Origin: Desulfobacca sp.
Lineage (GTDB): Bacteria; Desulfobacterota; Desulfobaccia; Desulfobaccales; Desulfobaccaceae
Length of the DNA stretch: 64,000 nucleotides
Assembly: GCA_020725545.1 (NCBI GenBank)
Contig: DYEV01000003.1
Span: forward strand, 62,001-126,000
Direction: 5' to 3'
Both the position numbers and the translations under genes were made by a program. This document shows, one piece after another, positions 18,336 through 26,812 of this stretch; position 1 is the first letter of the stretch, and every line of letters begins with the position of its first letter. Below the pieces are notes generated by a model. It was not told the DNA's origin. It did not search any database and worked only from the letters and a program-made list of their open reading frames with translations.

Positions 18336-19388
18336 ATGCCGTTTAGGAGTGGCTGGTCAGCCGGTAAAACTGCGGCAGTCAAAATCACCGGAAAACTTCT
18401 GCTGCCCTTGGTTCTGCTTTGCAGTCTGGGGTTGTGGCACACCGAGGTCCAGGCTACCAAGCGACCTAAGCCGAAACCGGACGCGGCGCCCCAGGCGGGC
18501 GAGGCATCGACAGATCAGCCCAAAATCAAGTATGGTGTAGGCGAAGATCCGGAATTTGCCCGCCAAAAGGGCTGGCCGGTGACCGGTCCAGCCCCGCCCC
18601 CCGGAGCAATTTTGCCCGAGAAGCGCATCGTCGCCTACTACGGCAACCCGCAGTCCAAACGCATGGGGGCTCTGGGCGAATATCCCAAGGAGGAAATGCT
18701 GGCCCGCCTCAAAAGGGAAGTGGCACGCTGGGAACAAGCTGATCCCAGCAAACCGGTGCAGCCCGCTTTGCATCTGGTGACGGTGGTGGCTCAAGGCGAA
18801 CCGGGGAAGGCTGGCCTCTACCGTATGGTCATGCCCGATCACATCGTCAACATGGTCTATGACTGGGCCAAAGAGATCAATGCCATACTGTTCCTTGACA
18901 TTCAGACCGGGATGGACAATATTCGCAACATCCTGCCGCGCTTCGAGTGGATCCTGAAAAATCCGGACGTGCATTTGGGCATGGATCCAGAGTTCAACAT
19001 GGGCCCCAGCGGCCGGCGGCCGGGCACCAAAATCGGTACTTACGACGCTGCGGATATCAACTATGCCTCCGGCTTTCTCCAGGGTCTGGTGGAAAAGTAT
19101 AATTTGCCACCCAAGGTCTTTGTGGTCCATCGCTTTACCCGCAAAATGGTAACCAACTCAAAAAACATCATATTACGACCGAACGTCCAGATTGTCATGA
19201 ACATGGACGGCTGGGGGGCGCCCTGGCTGAAGCGGGATTCATACCGGGATTACATTGTCGCCGAACCGGTGCAGTTCACCGGTTTTAAGCTCTTTTACCA
19301 CAACGACACGAAAAAGGGCGACCCCCTGATGACGCCAGAGGAAATTTTGCGCTTCGTGCCAACGCCCGTTTATATTCAGTATCAGTAG
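18336..19388 (+). CDS. Secreted protein of unknown function, probable (beta/alpha) barrel
   Basis: About 350 residues, not assigned to a named family. ATG 18336 has AAGGAG at 18324-18329. An N-terminal signal peptide (LLLPLVLLCSLGLWHTEVQA) is followed by a Lys/Pro/Ala-rich linker to about residue 75. The rest shows regularly spaced beta-strand/helix units, each ending in polar or acidic residues: IVAYYGNP, PALHLVTVVAQG, AILFLDIQTG, VHLGMDPEFNM, KVFVVHRFT, VQIVMNMDGWG, FKLFYHND and PVYIQYQ. This is the rhythm of a TIM barrel with acidic residues (the Asp of LDIQ, and Asp/Glu of MDPEF) at strand ends, as in glycoside-acting enzymes. From memory, similar secreted proteins with a GNP...LGEYP-like start occur in other bacteria including actinobacteria. 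An enzymatic role is inference. A weak promoter (TTGTCC, 16 bases, TAAACT) lies near 18173-18200. Confidence 0.7.
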   Translation: MPFRSGWSAGKTAAVKITGKLLLPLVLLCSLGLWHTEVQATKRPKPKPDAAPQAGEASTDQPKIKYGVGEDPEFARQKGWPVTGPAPPPGAILPEKRIVAYYGNPQSKRMGALGEYPKEEMLARLKREVARWEQADPSKPVQPALHLVTVVAQGEPGKAGLYRMVMPDHIVNMVYDWAKEINAILFLDIQTGMDNIRNILPRFEWILKNPDVHLGMDPEFNMGPSGRRPGTKIGTYDAADINYASGFLQGLVEKYNLPPKVFVVHRFTRKMVTNSKNIILRPNVQIVMNMDGWGAPWLKRDSYRDYIVAEPVQFTGFKLFYHNDTKKGDPLMTPEEILRFVPTPVYIQYQ

Positions 19389-19689
19389 CGTGGTCAGGAA
19401 TCAGTGGCCAGTGGCTAAAGATTGCAGCCAAACCTCTTGGCTTGACATTCACAACAAAGTGAAGGATCGTTGTCTATCTATTTGGAAAGTAAAGATGCTT
19501 TGTTGTCCTCTGCCTGACAAGGAATCGGCTTTCAGGGTTTGGCCGCATTTTAGCGGTCAGTGGCTAGAAAATTCCAGTCTGGCGAATAAGTTATATTAGG
19601 GGCGGAATGGCGCGCCCACGAACAACTTGGGTCCAAGGACAAAAACCTTAGACCTCGTATCGGCTCAGCATGAAACCACGGAGGTTGCT
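19389..19689. repeat. 301-bp spacer with two heptamer repeats (CAGTGGC)
   Basis: Between the secreted-protein gene and purE. CAGTGGC occurs twice in tandem (19402-19415) and once more at 19558-19564, close to related GGTCAG sequence on both sides. A TTGACA stands at about 19443, but I see no matching -10 at the right distance. No gene is supported. Confidence 0.5.
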
Positions 19690-20202
19690 TTGGCAGATAG
19701 AACTGTGCAGATCGGGATCGTTTTAGGGAGTGCCTCGGATTGGCCGGAGGTGGCGCCGGCCGTGGAGTTGCTGCAGCGCTGGCAGGTGGGTCATGAAGTA
19801 GTGGTGGCTTCGGCGCATCGTTCCCCGGACCGGGCCCACGCCTATGCCAGCGAGGCCGAAGGCCGGGGGCTGCACGTGATCATCGCGGTGGCCGGGGCCG
19901 CGGCCCATCTGGCCGGGGTATTGGCTTCGAAAACCATCCTGCCGGTGATCGGCGTGCCCATCGCCTCTTCGCCGCTGCAGGGGCTGGATAGCTTGTTGTC
20001 AACGGCCCAGATGCCAGCCGGGGTGCCGGTGGCCACCATGGCCCTGGGAGCGGCCGGGGCCCGCAATGCGGCAATTTTAGCCGTGCAGATCCTGGCCCGG
20101 CAGGATCCTCGATTACGGCAACGGCTGCACGACTATAAAGAAGAATTGGCCCAAGGGGTGGCGCAGTCCTCCCAAGAACTGCAGGTGCAGATTGCCAAGT
20201 AA
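19690..20202 (+). CDS. purE: N5-carboxyaminoimidazole ribonucleotide mutase PurE
   Basis: A class I PurE of about 170 residues that converts N5-CAIR to CAIR in purine synthesis. It carries the conserved GSASDWPEV segment near the N-terminus, ASAHRSPDRAHAY (active-site His), IIAVAGAAAHLAGV and VIGVPIASSPLQGLDSLLS. The best start is TTG 19690, with GGAGG 5 bases upstream; a longer reading from 19627 would add 21 unconserved residues. No purK is adjacent. alr follows; if alr starts at 20255 there is a 52-base gap. Confidence 0.95.
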   Translation: MADRTVQIGIVLGSASDWPEVAPAVELLQRWQVGHEVVVASAHRSPDRAHAYASEAEGRGLHVIIAVAGAAAHLAGVLASKTILPVIGVPIASSPLQGLDSLLSTAQMPAGVPVATMALGAAGARNAAILAVQILARQDPRLRQRLHDYKEELAQGVAQSSQELQVQIAK

Positions 20203-20254
20203 GGACGAGTTCTGCGCGTCGCCTCCGGCTGCTTTGTCCCAATGGCCTTCGGAC

Positions 20255-21364
20255 ATGCTGGAATTGGTCATTGACTTGGCCGCGTTGCGCGCCAATTTCC
20301 GGCAGCTGCGGCAGTGGTGCCGCCCCGAGGTGAAGATCATGGGCGTGGTCAAAGCCGATGCCTATGGCCATGGCTTGGTGCCGGTGGCCAAGACCCTCCA
20401 GGACGCCGGGGTCGATTCCTTCGGGGTTGCTTATCTGCAGGAAGGCCAAAGGCTGCGTCAGGCTGGTATTACCGCCCCCATTCTCCTGCTTATGGGGGTG
20501 CTGCCTAGCGAGGCGGGCGCGGCGGTCCAGGCTGATTTGGAAGTGGCCCTCTTCCGTCGGGATATTGCTACCGCTCTGGCAGCCCAGGCCCGGCAGCAGG
20601 GGAAGAAGGCCCGGGTCCACGTCAAGATCGACACCGGCATGGGCCGCCTGGGCATCCTGCCTGGGGAAGTCCTGCCCTTTTTGGAATTTCTCGCCGGTCT
20701 GCCGGAAGTGGAAGTGGCTGGCCTGATCTCCCATCTGGCCACCGCCGATTGGCTGGATCAGGCTTATACCCTGCAGCAGGTCCGGGAGTTCGACGCCCTC
20801 CTCCGTCAGGTGCGGGATCGGGGCTGGTCGGTGCCGGCCAGTCATATCGCCAACAGCGGCGCTATCCTGGCCCTCCGCCATACCCACCTCGATATGGTGC
20901 GGACGGGGATTGCCCTCTACGGCTCACCGCCGTCCGCGGAGGTGCCGCCGCCAGTGCCCCTGCGGCCGGTCATGAGCCTGCGCAGCCAGATCTTGCAGCT
21001 GAAAGACCTGCCGGCGGGGAGCAGTATCAGCTATGGTCGGACCTATATCGCCCCTCAGCCCATTCGCCTGGCAGCCCTGCCAGTGGGCTATTGCAACGGC
21101 TACAGCCGCCTGTTGTCCAACCGGGGCCAGGTTCTCATAACCGGCCAACGGGCCCCCATCCGCGGCCGGGTATGTATGAACCTGACCATGGTAGAGGTGA
21201 CCCACCTACCCGAAGTGCAGGCTGGTGATCCAGTGACGCTGCTCGGCGAGGACGGGCCGGCGCGTCTGACGGCCGAAGAAGTGGCCGCCTGGGCCGAAAC
21301 CATTAACTATGAAGTCTATTGCCTCCTGGGCAATAGCAACTATCGCCGTTATACGGGAGCCTAA
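20255..21364 (+). CDS. alr: Alanine racemase
   Basis: A fold-type III PLP enzyme of about 369 residues that interconverts L- and D-alanine for peptidoglycan. The PLP lysine lies in VVKADAYGHG, the catalytic tyrosine in SYGRTY, and the C-terminal domain has RVCMNLTMVEV and INYEVYCLLG. Other family marks are VHVKIDTGMGRLGI and HIANSGAIL. ATG 20255 gives the normal N-terminus (MLELVIDLAALRANF); in-frame sequence continues back to a TTG at 20192 inside purE, and the ribosome binding site is weak for both. The small Cys-rich gene starts 3 bases after its stop. Confidence 0.95.
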   Translation: MLELVIDLAALRANFRQLRQWCRPEVKIMGVVKADAYGHGLVPVAKTLQDAGVDSFGVAYLQEGQRLRQAGITAPILLLMGVLPSEAGAAVQADLEVALFRRDIATALAAQARQQGKKARVHVKIDTGMGRLGILPGEVLPFLEFLAGLPEVEVAGLISHLATADWLDQAYTLQQVREFDALLRQVRDRGWSVPASHIANSGAILALRHTHLDMVRTGIALYGSPPSAEVPPPVPLRPVMSLRSQILQLKDLPAGSSISYGRTYIAPQPIRLAALPVGYCNGYSRLLSNRGQVLITGQRAPIRGRVCMNLTMVEVTHLPEVQAGDPVTLLGEDGPARLTAEEVAAWAETINYEVYCLLGNSNYRRYTGA

Positions 21365-21367
21365 TCC

Positions 21368-21550
21368 ATGGAAGAAAAAGACCTCCGCCAGGAACCGCTG
21401 ATCTGTCTGGTCTGTGCCTGGCGGGAAACGTGCCTAAAAAAGTATTCCCTTGCCGGCAACCAATGCCTGGAGTTCTGCCGGGACGTAACCATCAAATTGC
21501 CGGAGGAAAAGGCCACAGAACAGGGAATCAGCACCACCGCCTCGGAATAA
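21368..21550 (+). CDS. Small Cys-rich protein of unknown function
   Basis: A 60-residue protein with five cysteines in the pattern C-x2-C-x5-C-x10-C-x3-C (ICLVCAWRETC, then QCLEFC). This spacing suggests a small zinc- or iron-sulphur-binding fold, or a disulphide-rich one. It has no signal peptide. The ATG is only 3 bases after the alr stop, so it is almost certainly co-transcribed and perhaps coupled with alr. I do not recognise a named family. The C-terminal 20 residues are polar and probably disordered. Confidence 0.7.
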   Translation: MEEKDLRQEPLICLVCAWRETCLKKYSLAGNQCLEFCRDVTIKLPEEKATEQGISTTASE

Positions 21551-21572
21551 CTTCAGGGCCCGGATAATCTTC

Positions 21573-21602
21573 TTGACAACGTTTTGGCTAACCGTCTACA
21601 TT
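21573..21602 (+). promoter_or_regulatory. Possible sigma-70 promoter upstream of argS
   Basis: TTGACA (21573-21578), an 18-base spacer and TACATT (21597-21602). The rest of the 420-bp spacer to argS (21603-21970) would be a long leader. It contains a small palindrome at 21840-21855 and no convincing gene. Confidence 0.45.
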
Positions 21603-21839
21603 GTTTCAAGGTCGGGAGGCCAACAACAGTTGCTGGCCGACAAACCTGCTGCCGGGATAGTTAGTCTTATGGGGTTGGCCATGTCCACCCTACTGATCAG
21701 CCCCTTGGCCGGCAGCGGAGCAAGAAAATTTTCCAGAAACGAGAAACCAAAAACCGTCTTTCCTTGGTAACTGCCATTTATAATATAAGTAATCCGTGAA
21801 GTATGAAACTGCACGGTGACGGCGGTTGGATGGCTAATG

Positions 21840-21855
21840 CAGGCAAGAATGCCTG
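21840..21855. repeat. Short palindrome CAGGCA-AGAA-TGCCTG in the argS leader
   Basis: A perfect 6-bp inverted repeat with a 4-base loop. This exact type of motif (AGGCAAGAATGCCT) recurs in the spacers of many unrelated bacterial genomes as a dispersed palindromic repeat. It may also act as a small hairpin in the argS leader RNA. Confidence 0.5.
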
Positions 21856-21970
21856 TGTTACAAAATGATGACGTTATTTTTTGAATAATAATTCTTTCAT
21901 TTCTTCACTTAACTCAGAACCAGAAACCTTAAACTCGTTCTCTTCAGCTGAGGCAACTACAGACGCTATT

Positions 21971-23641
21971 ATGAGTATGCGCAGGCGAGTCGTCGATCTC
22001 GTGCAGGCGGCGGTGTTGGCATTACAAGAACAAGGCGTCCTGGGGGCGGCGCCGGCGCCGGTTTTTCAGGTGGATATACCAAAAATTCCGGAACATGGCG
22101 ATTTTGCCACCAACGTCGCCCTGGTTTTGGCCAAGCTGGCCCGGAAAGCCCCCCGACAGGTGGCCGAACTGATCATCGCGGCCCTCAGCCCGCCTCCGGG
22201 CATGTTGGCCCGGGTTGAGATTGCTGGCCCTGGCTTTATTAATTTCTTTCTGGAGGACTCGTTCTGGCTGCAGGTCCTGGCCGATATCGAAGCAGCCCAA
22301 GGCACCTATGGCGACAGCACTTTCGGTGCCGGGAAAAGGGTCCAGGTGGAGTTCGTCAGCGCCAACCCCACCGGTCCCTTGCACGTCGGCCATGGGCGAG
22401 GCGCGGCCTTGGGGGATGCCCTGGCCAACATCCTGACAGCCACCGGCCATGAAGTGGAACGGGAGTATTACATTAACGACGTCGGTCTGCAGATGCAGAC
22501 CTTGGGTCTGTCCCTGTTCCGACGGGCCCAAGAACTCCAGGGTCTGCCGGTAACCTTCCCGGAACACGGCTACCAGGGCGATTATATCAAAACACTGGCG
22601 GGGCAATATCTGGCCGAGCATGGCCCCGTCCCGGCAGGGGACCCGGATCCGGAGACCGTGGAGCGTTGCGGCCGTTTTGCCGGGGAGGCCATCCTGGCGG
22701 CAATCCGGCAGGATCTGGCCGATTTTGGGGTGCACTTTGACCACTGGTATTCCGAAACCCGGCTGTTCCAGGACCAGATCCTGGACAAGGCCCTGGCCAC
22801 CCTGCAGGCTCAGGGATATCTCTACGAGGCCGACGGCGCTTGGTGGTTTCGGGCCACCGCCTTCGGAGATGAAAAAGACCGGGTAATCCGCCGGCAAACG
22901 GGGGCGACCACCTATTTTGCCTCGGATATTGCCTATCATTGGCTCAAATTCCAACGGGGCTTCGATCAGGTGATCGATATCTGGGGTGCGGACCACCACG
23001 GTTATGTTCCCCGTTTACAGGCCGTGGTCCAGGCCCTGGGGATTGCCCCGGAGCGTTTGAAGGTCCTGTTGGTGCAACTGGTCAGCCTTCTGAGGGAAGG
23101 CCAACCCGTAGCCATGACCACCCGGGGGGGGACCTTTGTCACCTTGCGGCAGGTCATGGACGAAGTGGGCAAAGACGTGGCCCGCTTCATCTTTCTCAGC
23201 CGGCGGGCCGACGCCCAACTGGAGTTTGATCTGGAGCTGGCCAAGAAACAGACCAGCGAAAATCCGGTGTATTATGTCCAGTATGCCCACGCCCGGCTGG
23301 CCAGCGTCTTTCGCCTGGCGGCCGAACGGGGGATTGCCTGGCAGAGCGCGGCCCGGTCCGTGCTGCAGCGTTTGACCCTGCCGGAGGAATTGGCCATTTT
23401 AAAAGTGCTGGCCGGTTACCCCGATGTGGTGACTGCGGCGGCCCGGCATCTGGAACCGCATCGGATTACGTATTTTCTCACGGAATTGGCCAAGCAATTG
23501 CACGCTTATTACTATAAACATCGTTTTCTGTCCGATGATCTGGAGCTCACCCAGGCCCGCCTGCTCCTGGTCCGGGGTATCCAGACCGTGCTGGACCATG
23601 GCTTACGGATATTAGGGGTTGAGGCGCCGGAGAGTATGTAA
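21971..23641 (+). CDS. argS: Arginine-tRNA ligase
   Basis: A class I synthetase of about 556 residues that charges tRNA-Arg. It has the Add-1 N-terminal domain (MRRRVVDLVQAAVLALQEQG), the HIGH motif as HVGHGRG in NPTGPLHVGHGRGAALGD, the WGADHHGY signature, and MTTRGGTFVTL at the position of KMSKS; ArgRS often lacks the lysine. The C-terminal DALR anticodon-binding domain covers the last 120 residues and ends with RILGVEAPESM. ATG 21971 (or 21977) gives the normal N-terminus; in-frame codons extend back to a TTG at 21881. A dispersed palindromic element follows about 55 bases after the stop codon. Confidence 0.95.
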   Translation: MSMRRRVVDLVQAAVLALQEQGVLGAAPAPVFQVDIPKIPEHGDFATNVALVLAKLARKAPRQVAELIIAALSPPPGMLARVEIAGPGFINFFLEDSFWLQVLADIEAAQGTYGDSTFGAGKRVQVEFVSANPTGPLHVGHGRGAALGDALANILTATGHEVEREYYINDVGLQMQTLGLSLFRRAQELQGLPVTFPEHGYQGDYIKTLAGQYLAEHGPVPAGDPDPETVERCGRFAGEAILAAIRQDLADFGVHFDHWYSETRLFQDQILDKALATLQAQGYLYEADGAWWFRATAFGDEKDRVIRRQTGATTYFASDIAYHWLKFQRGFDQVIDIWGADHHGYVPRLQAVVQALGIAPERLKVLLVQLVSLLREGQPVAMTTRGGTFVTLRQVMDEVGKDVARFIFLSRRADAQLEFDLELAKKQTSENPVYYVQYAHARLASVFRLAAERGIAWQSAARSVLQRLTLPEELAILKVLAGYPDVVTAAARHLEPHRITYFLTELAKQLHAYYYKHRFLSDDLELTQARLLLVRGIQTVLDHGLRILGVEAPESM

Positions 23642-23696
23642 CGGGCAGCCGGTGGTGTGGTCGGCAGCTTGTCCCGACGTTGACCAGCTTGCCGAG

Positions 23697-23760
23697 AAAG
23701 TTCTTTCAAGGGAGGGGGCCAGAGAGCCTAGCCCCCTGATGCCTCCCCTGAAAACTTTTC
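23697..23760 (+). repeat. Palindromic element downstream of argS
   Basis: Long imperfect inverted repeat. The left arm (23697-23715, AAAGTTCTTTCAAGGGAGG) pairs with the right arm (23742-23760, CCTCCCCTGAAAACTTTTC), with an inner GGGGGC/GCCCCC stem (23714-23719 with 23731-23736). A clearly related half-element lies just after asnS (54771-54810). It may act as a terminator or as a dispersed repeat; the right arm contains TTTT. Confidence 0.65.
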
Positions 23761-23885
23761 CCAACCCCGATGAATCCTTTTGGCTGGCTGCGCTAGCAGA
23801 CAAGAAAAAGGGGGGTTCCCCCATCTGCAGGGAAGGAGAGAAGTTTTTCAACAGCCTCCGAAGCCGTTGACCGGAGGTTGGCACG

Positions 23886-24854
23886 GTGGCAAAAGCATCC
23901 GGAAGTATCAACCCCCTAACCCACCTTGGCCGCTCGGGGCGAGGGGATCATGGACTGATATTGGGGGAGGGGCAAGAGCCAAAGGGGGGAGCCGTGGCAA
24001 ATTCAGAGCATAAAGACAAAGGGAAGAAAACCTTACTGGTGCCCCAGGGGTCCGCCAAAGCCCTGGGGTATGGTTTTCTACTGATCTTCCTGCTGATCTG
24101 GGTCTTTGTCCTGGGGGTGCTCACCGGTCGGGGCGATATCCATCGGTGGCTGCAACGTCTCGGCCTCTATAAAACCGAGGTGGCGGCCCGCTTCGGCGTG
24201 GTCCCGGCAAATTTCGAATCTACCAGCCAGCCGGTCCTGCCAGTGACCGAACCACCAAAAACTGAGACCGAGCCGGCCAAACCGACGGCTGCGGAGGGCA
24301 AACCTGCGGTTACGGCCGCTGTCGAGGTCAAACCCGTAGACAAAGGCGCCGGCCCGGTAACTGCTGCTTCCTCGGGAGAGACCTCGAAAAAAGCCGAGGG
24401 TCATGGTCGGCCCGAGGCCAAAAAAGGCAAGGCCGGGGCTGCCGCCAAGACCGAACATCAGGCCAGCATTGCCTCAAAATTGAATTTCCAGAATAGTCTG
24501 GATACGCAGACGCGCAAACCGGCGAAAACAACGGCCCCGAAAGACAAGTCAGTGCATACGGCCACCATGATCTCCGGCGGCGACGCGCAGACCGACGCCG
24601 CCGCGGAAAAGAAAAAGGCGGCGGCCTACCAGGTGAAGGTGGCTTCCTATCGGAGCGCTGCCGAGGCCCAAAAAGCCTTGGCCGACCTGACCAAAAAAGG
24701 CTTTAAAGTCAATCTGCAGCAAAGCAAGGATAAGACCGGACCGACCTATGTCATTCAAACCCCGCGCTATCAGTCGAAGGCCGAGGCCGAAAAAGTCGCC
24801 AAAAAATTACGGGAGGCGAATATGAGCGGCCAGGTCCAGGAACTGAAGCCCTAG
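23886..24854 (+). CDS. SPOR domain-containing membrane protein
   Basis: A 322-residue protein. A cytoplasmic N-terminus of about 58 residues is followed by one membrane segment (residues 59-80, GYGFLLIFLLIWVFVLGVLTG), a long Lys/Ala/Glu/Thr/Pro-rich periplasmic linker (about 100-240) and a C-terminal SPOR domain (about 245-322, YQVKVASYRSAAEAQKALAD to the end). SPOR domains bind denuded glycan strands at septal peptidoglycan, so a role in cell division or envelope shaping is likely (FtsN-like layout). Start GTG 23886 has GGAGG 8 bases upstream. Its usual neighbour argS is upstream; argS-SPOR pairs are frequent in Desulfobacterota. Confidence 0.88.
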   Translation: MAKASGSINPLTHLGRSGRGDHGLILGEGQEPKGGAVANSEHKDKGKKTLLVPQGSAKALGYGFLLIFLLIWVFVLGVLTGRGDIHRWLQRLGLYKTEVAARFGVVPANFESTSQPVLPVTEPPKTETEPAKPTAAEGKPAVTAAVEVKPVDKGAGPVTAASSGETSKKAEGHGRPEAKKGKAGAAAKTEHQASIASKLNFQNSLDTQTRKPAKTTAPKDKSVHTATMISGGDAQTDAAAEKKKAAAYQVKVASYRSAAEAQKALADLTKKGFKVNLQQSKDKTGPTYVIQTPRYQSKAEAEKVAKKLREANMSGQVQELKP

Positions 24855-24927
24855 CCGGCCGGCAAGCCTGGGCCGCCATTATCTTTACATTGATCAAACA
24901 AGGCGCTTTTTGGGAATGCTGAGCGCC

Positions 24928-24963
24928 GCGAAGCATCGAACCTGGCATCGAGAGATGCTTCGC
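24928..24963. repeat. REP-like palindrome in the SPOR-hisH spacer
   Basis: A 10-bp perfect inverted repeat (GCGAAGCATC at 24928-24937 with GATGCTTCGC at 24954-24963), followed by a GC-rich stretch and GGATGACAAA. The layout resembles the widely dispersed repeats of the form GAGATCCTTCG...GGATGACA found between genes of many bacteria. The rest of the 434-bp spacer (24855-25288) holds a terminator (25108-25139) and no supported gene. Confidence 0.6.
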
Positions 24964-25107
24964 CGCCGGCGGCGGCTCCGGATGACAAATGGGAGGCAAC
25001 TCCTGACGTCAACAGCCTTGGGGTTTAAGGGGAGGCGGCATGGCCGTCGGCCCCCTTCCCGCTTCCCGCAAAGCACTGTTATAACAACCTGGCAGGCCTA
25101 TATCCAG

Positions 25108-25139
25108 GAGGCACCAACATTAACGTCGGTGCCTCTTTT
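25108..25139 (+). terminator. Rho-independent terminator upstream of hisH
   Basis: An 8-bp perfect stem (GAGGCACC at 25108-25115 with GGTGCCTC at 25128-25135), a 12-base loop and TTTT. It separates the argS/SPOR transcript from hisHF. Because it lies about 150 bases before hisH, it could also be an attenuator, but I see no His-rich leader peptide. Confidence 0.75.
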
Positions 25140-25288
25140 CTCGCAGTTGGATGGCTGTTCATCCCGCCGCCACATCCTGGAAACCTCCCGCCTGCCGCTT
25201 TACCGTGGAATTCCGTTGACTCTAGACGCGGTTATTGATAAATTCTTTAAAGAAATAGAAATATTCTTTGCAAGGTATCTGGTGGCAG

Positions 25289-25924
25289 GTGATCGCAATA
25301 CTTGATTATGAGGCGGGTAATCTCGCCAGTGTGGCCCGTTCCTTTCAAGCTCTCGCACCACAGGTAGTCGTCACCCAGGATCCGGCCGTCGTCGCCCGGG
25401 CTGAGAGACTTGTTTTTCCGGGCGTCGGTGCCGCCCGGCAGGCCATGGCCCACCTGCGGCGTTTAGGCCTGGACCAGGCCCTCCAAGAAGCTTGGACTGC
25501 CGGTAAACCCATTCTGGGCATCTGTTTGGGGGCCCAGATCATCTTGGCGCACAGCGCCGAGGGCGATACCCCTTGTTTGGGGCTGTTGCCGGGCGAGGTG
25601 CGGCGTTTAAACCCCAATGCCAGGACGGGGGAGGGAAGACTGAAAATTCCCCACATGGGTTGGAACCAAGTTCGGGTGGTAAAGGACCATCCGGTCTTGA
25701 CCGGTATTCCCATGGGGGCTGAATTTTATTTTGTCCATAGTTTTTACCCGAGCCCGGCGTCTGCAGACCTGGTCCTAGGGGTTACGGATTATGGCCAGGA
25801 ATTTCCCAGTATAATCGGGGCCGGCAACCTCTTGGCGACCCAGTTTCACCCGGAGAAAAGCGGTCGATTCGGTCTGCTGCTCCTGCAAAATTTCCTGAAT
25901 TGGGACGGCACCTATGCTGAGTAA
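25289..25924 (+). CDS. hisH: Imidazole glycerol phosphate synthase glutaminase subunit HisH
   Basis: A class I glutamine amidotransferase of about 211 residues that feeds ammonia to HisF in histidine synthesis. The nucleophile Cys79 lies in GICLGAQ, the oxyanion region is FPGVGA, and the catalytic His/Glu pair is in FHPEKS near the C-terminus. The start is chosen as GTG 25289, which gives the normal [11 protein letters not shown] opening; the longer TTG 25268 reading adds seven unconserved residues. It overlaps hisF by 11 bases. Confidence 0.95.
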   Translation: MIAILDYEAGNLASVARSFQALAPQVVVTQDPAVVARAERLVFPGVGAARQAMAHLRRLGLDQALQEAWTAGKPILGICLGAQIILAHSAEGDTPCLGLLPGEVRRLNPNARTGEGRLKIPHMGWNQVRVVKDHPVLTGIPMGAEFYFVHSFYPSPASADLVLGVTDYGQEFPSIIGAGNLLATQFHPEKSGRFGLLLLQNFLNWDGTYAE

Positions 25925-26693
25925 ACGGATCATTCCCTGTTTGGATGTGCGGGATGGCCGGACCACCAAGGGGATCAGATTTAAAGACAATATCGACGTC
26001 GGCGATCCGGTCCAGATGGCCCGGTATTATTATGAACAAGGGGCCGATGAAATCGTCTTTTACGATATTACCGCTTCCAGCGACCGCCGGGAGATCATGA
26101 TTGAGGTAGTGCGACAGGTGGCCAGGGAGATCTTTATTCCCTTTGCCGTGGGCGGCGGTATCCGCAGCTTAGAAGATATGCGGGCGGTTCTGTTAGCGGG
26201 TGCGGAAAAGATCAGCGTCAATTCCGCCGCGGTGAAAAATCCAGAAATTATCGCCCACGGGGCCCAGGCCTTCGGCAGTCAATGCATCGTCTTGGGCATG
26301 GATGTGAAGCGGGTGCCGGTTTCTGACAAGATCCCCAGCGGCTATGAGATCGTCATCAATGGCGGGCGCACCCCCATGGGTCTGGACGCCTTGTGGTGGG
26401 CCCAGGAGGCTGTCCGTTTGGGGGCCGGCGAGATCTGTCTCAATTCCATCGACGCCGATGGCACTCAGACCGGTTATGAACTCACCCTGACAAAACTGAT
26501 CTCCGAGGCCGTCCCCATTCCGGTGATTGCCTCGGGCGGTGCGGGGGTGCCGGAACACTTATACGATGTCTTCAGCCAGGCCCATGCCGACGCTGCCCTG
26601 ATTGCCTCCATGGTCCACTTCGGCACGTATACTATTGCAGCCATCAAACAGCATCTCCAGGCCAAGGGCATCAAAATGCGTCTGCTGTGGTAA
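25914..26693 (+). CDS. hisF: Imidazole glycerol phosphate synthase cyclase subunit HisF
   Basis: A 259-residue (beta/alpha)8 cyclase that converts PRFAR and ammonia to imidazole glycerol phosphate and AICAR. Catalytic Asp11 is in [11 protein letters not shown] and the second catalytic Asp in IVLGMDVKR. Phosphate-binding loops FAVGGGIRS and [10 protein letters not shown] are intact. The overlap with hisH is typical of a coupled synthase pair. No hisA, hisI or other his gene is present in the window, so the remaining pathway must be encoded elsewhere. Confidence 0.96.
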   Translation: MLSKRIIPCLDVRDGRTTKGIRFKDNIDVGDPVQMARYYYEQGADEIVFYDITASSDRREIMIEVVRQVAREIFIPFAVGGGIRSLEDMRAVLLAGAEKISVNSAAVKNPEIIAHGAQAFGSQCIVLGMDVKRVPVSDKIPSGYEIVINGGRTPMGLDALWWAQEAVRLGAGEICLNSIDADGTQTGYELTLTKLISEAVPIPVIASGGAGVPEHLYDVFSQAHADAALIASMVHFGTYTIAAIKQHLQAKGIKMRLLW

Positions 26694-26812
26694 GTCTCTG
26701 TCGGCCAAACAACACTTGCCGACAATGATGCCTGAGCCTCTCCGTAGTTCTGTCTTCTTACGGCGACGACAGGTATCTCAGTCGGTGCCCAGTGCACCTC
26801 GTGTGGTTACCT

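Noticed and set aside
21573-21770. Short plus-strand frame in the spacer before argS
   Set aside because: No ribosome binding site, no hydrophobic or family pattern, and it overlaps the possible promoter; it appears to be leader sequence.
25914-26693. HisF read as an LPS-type (WbpY-like) amidotransferase partner
   Set aside because: Catalytic Asp11 and the second Asp, together with both phosphate loops, match biosynthetic HisF, and no polysaccharide genes lie nearby.
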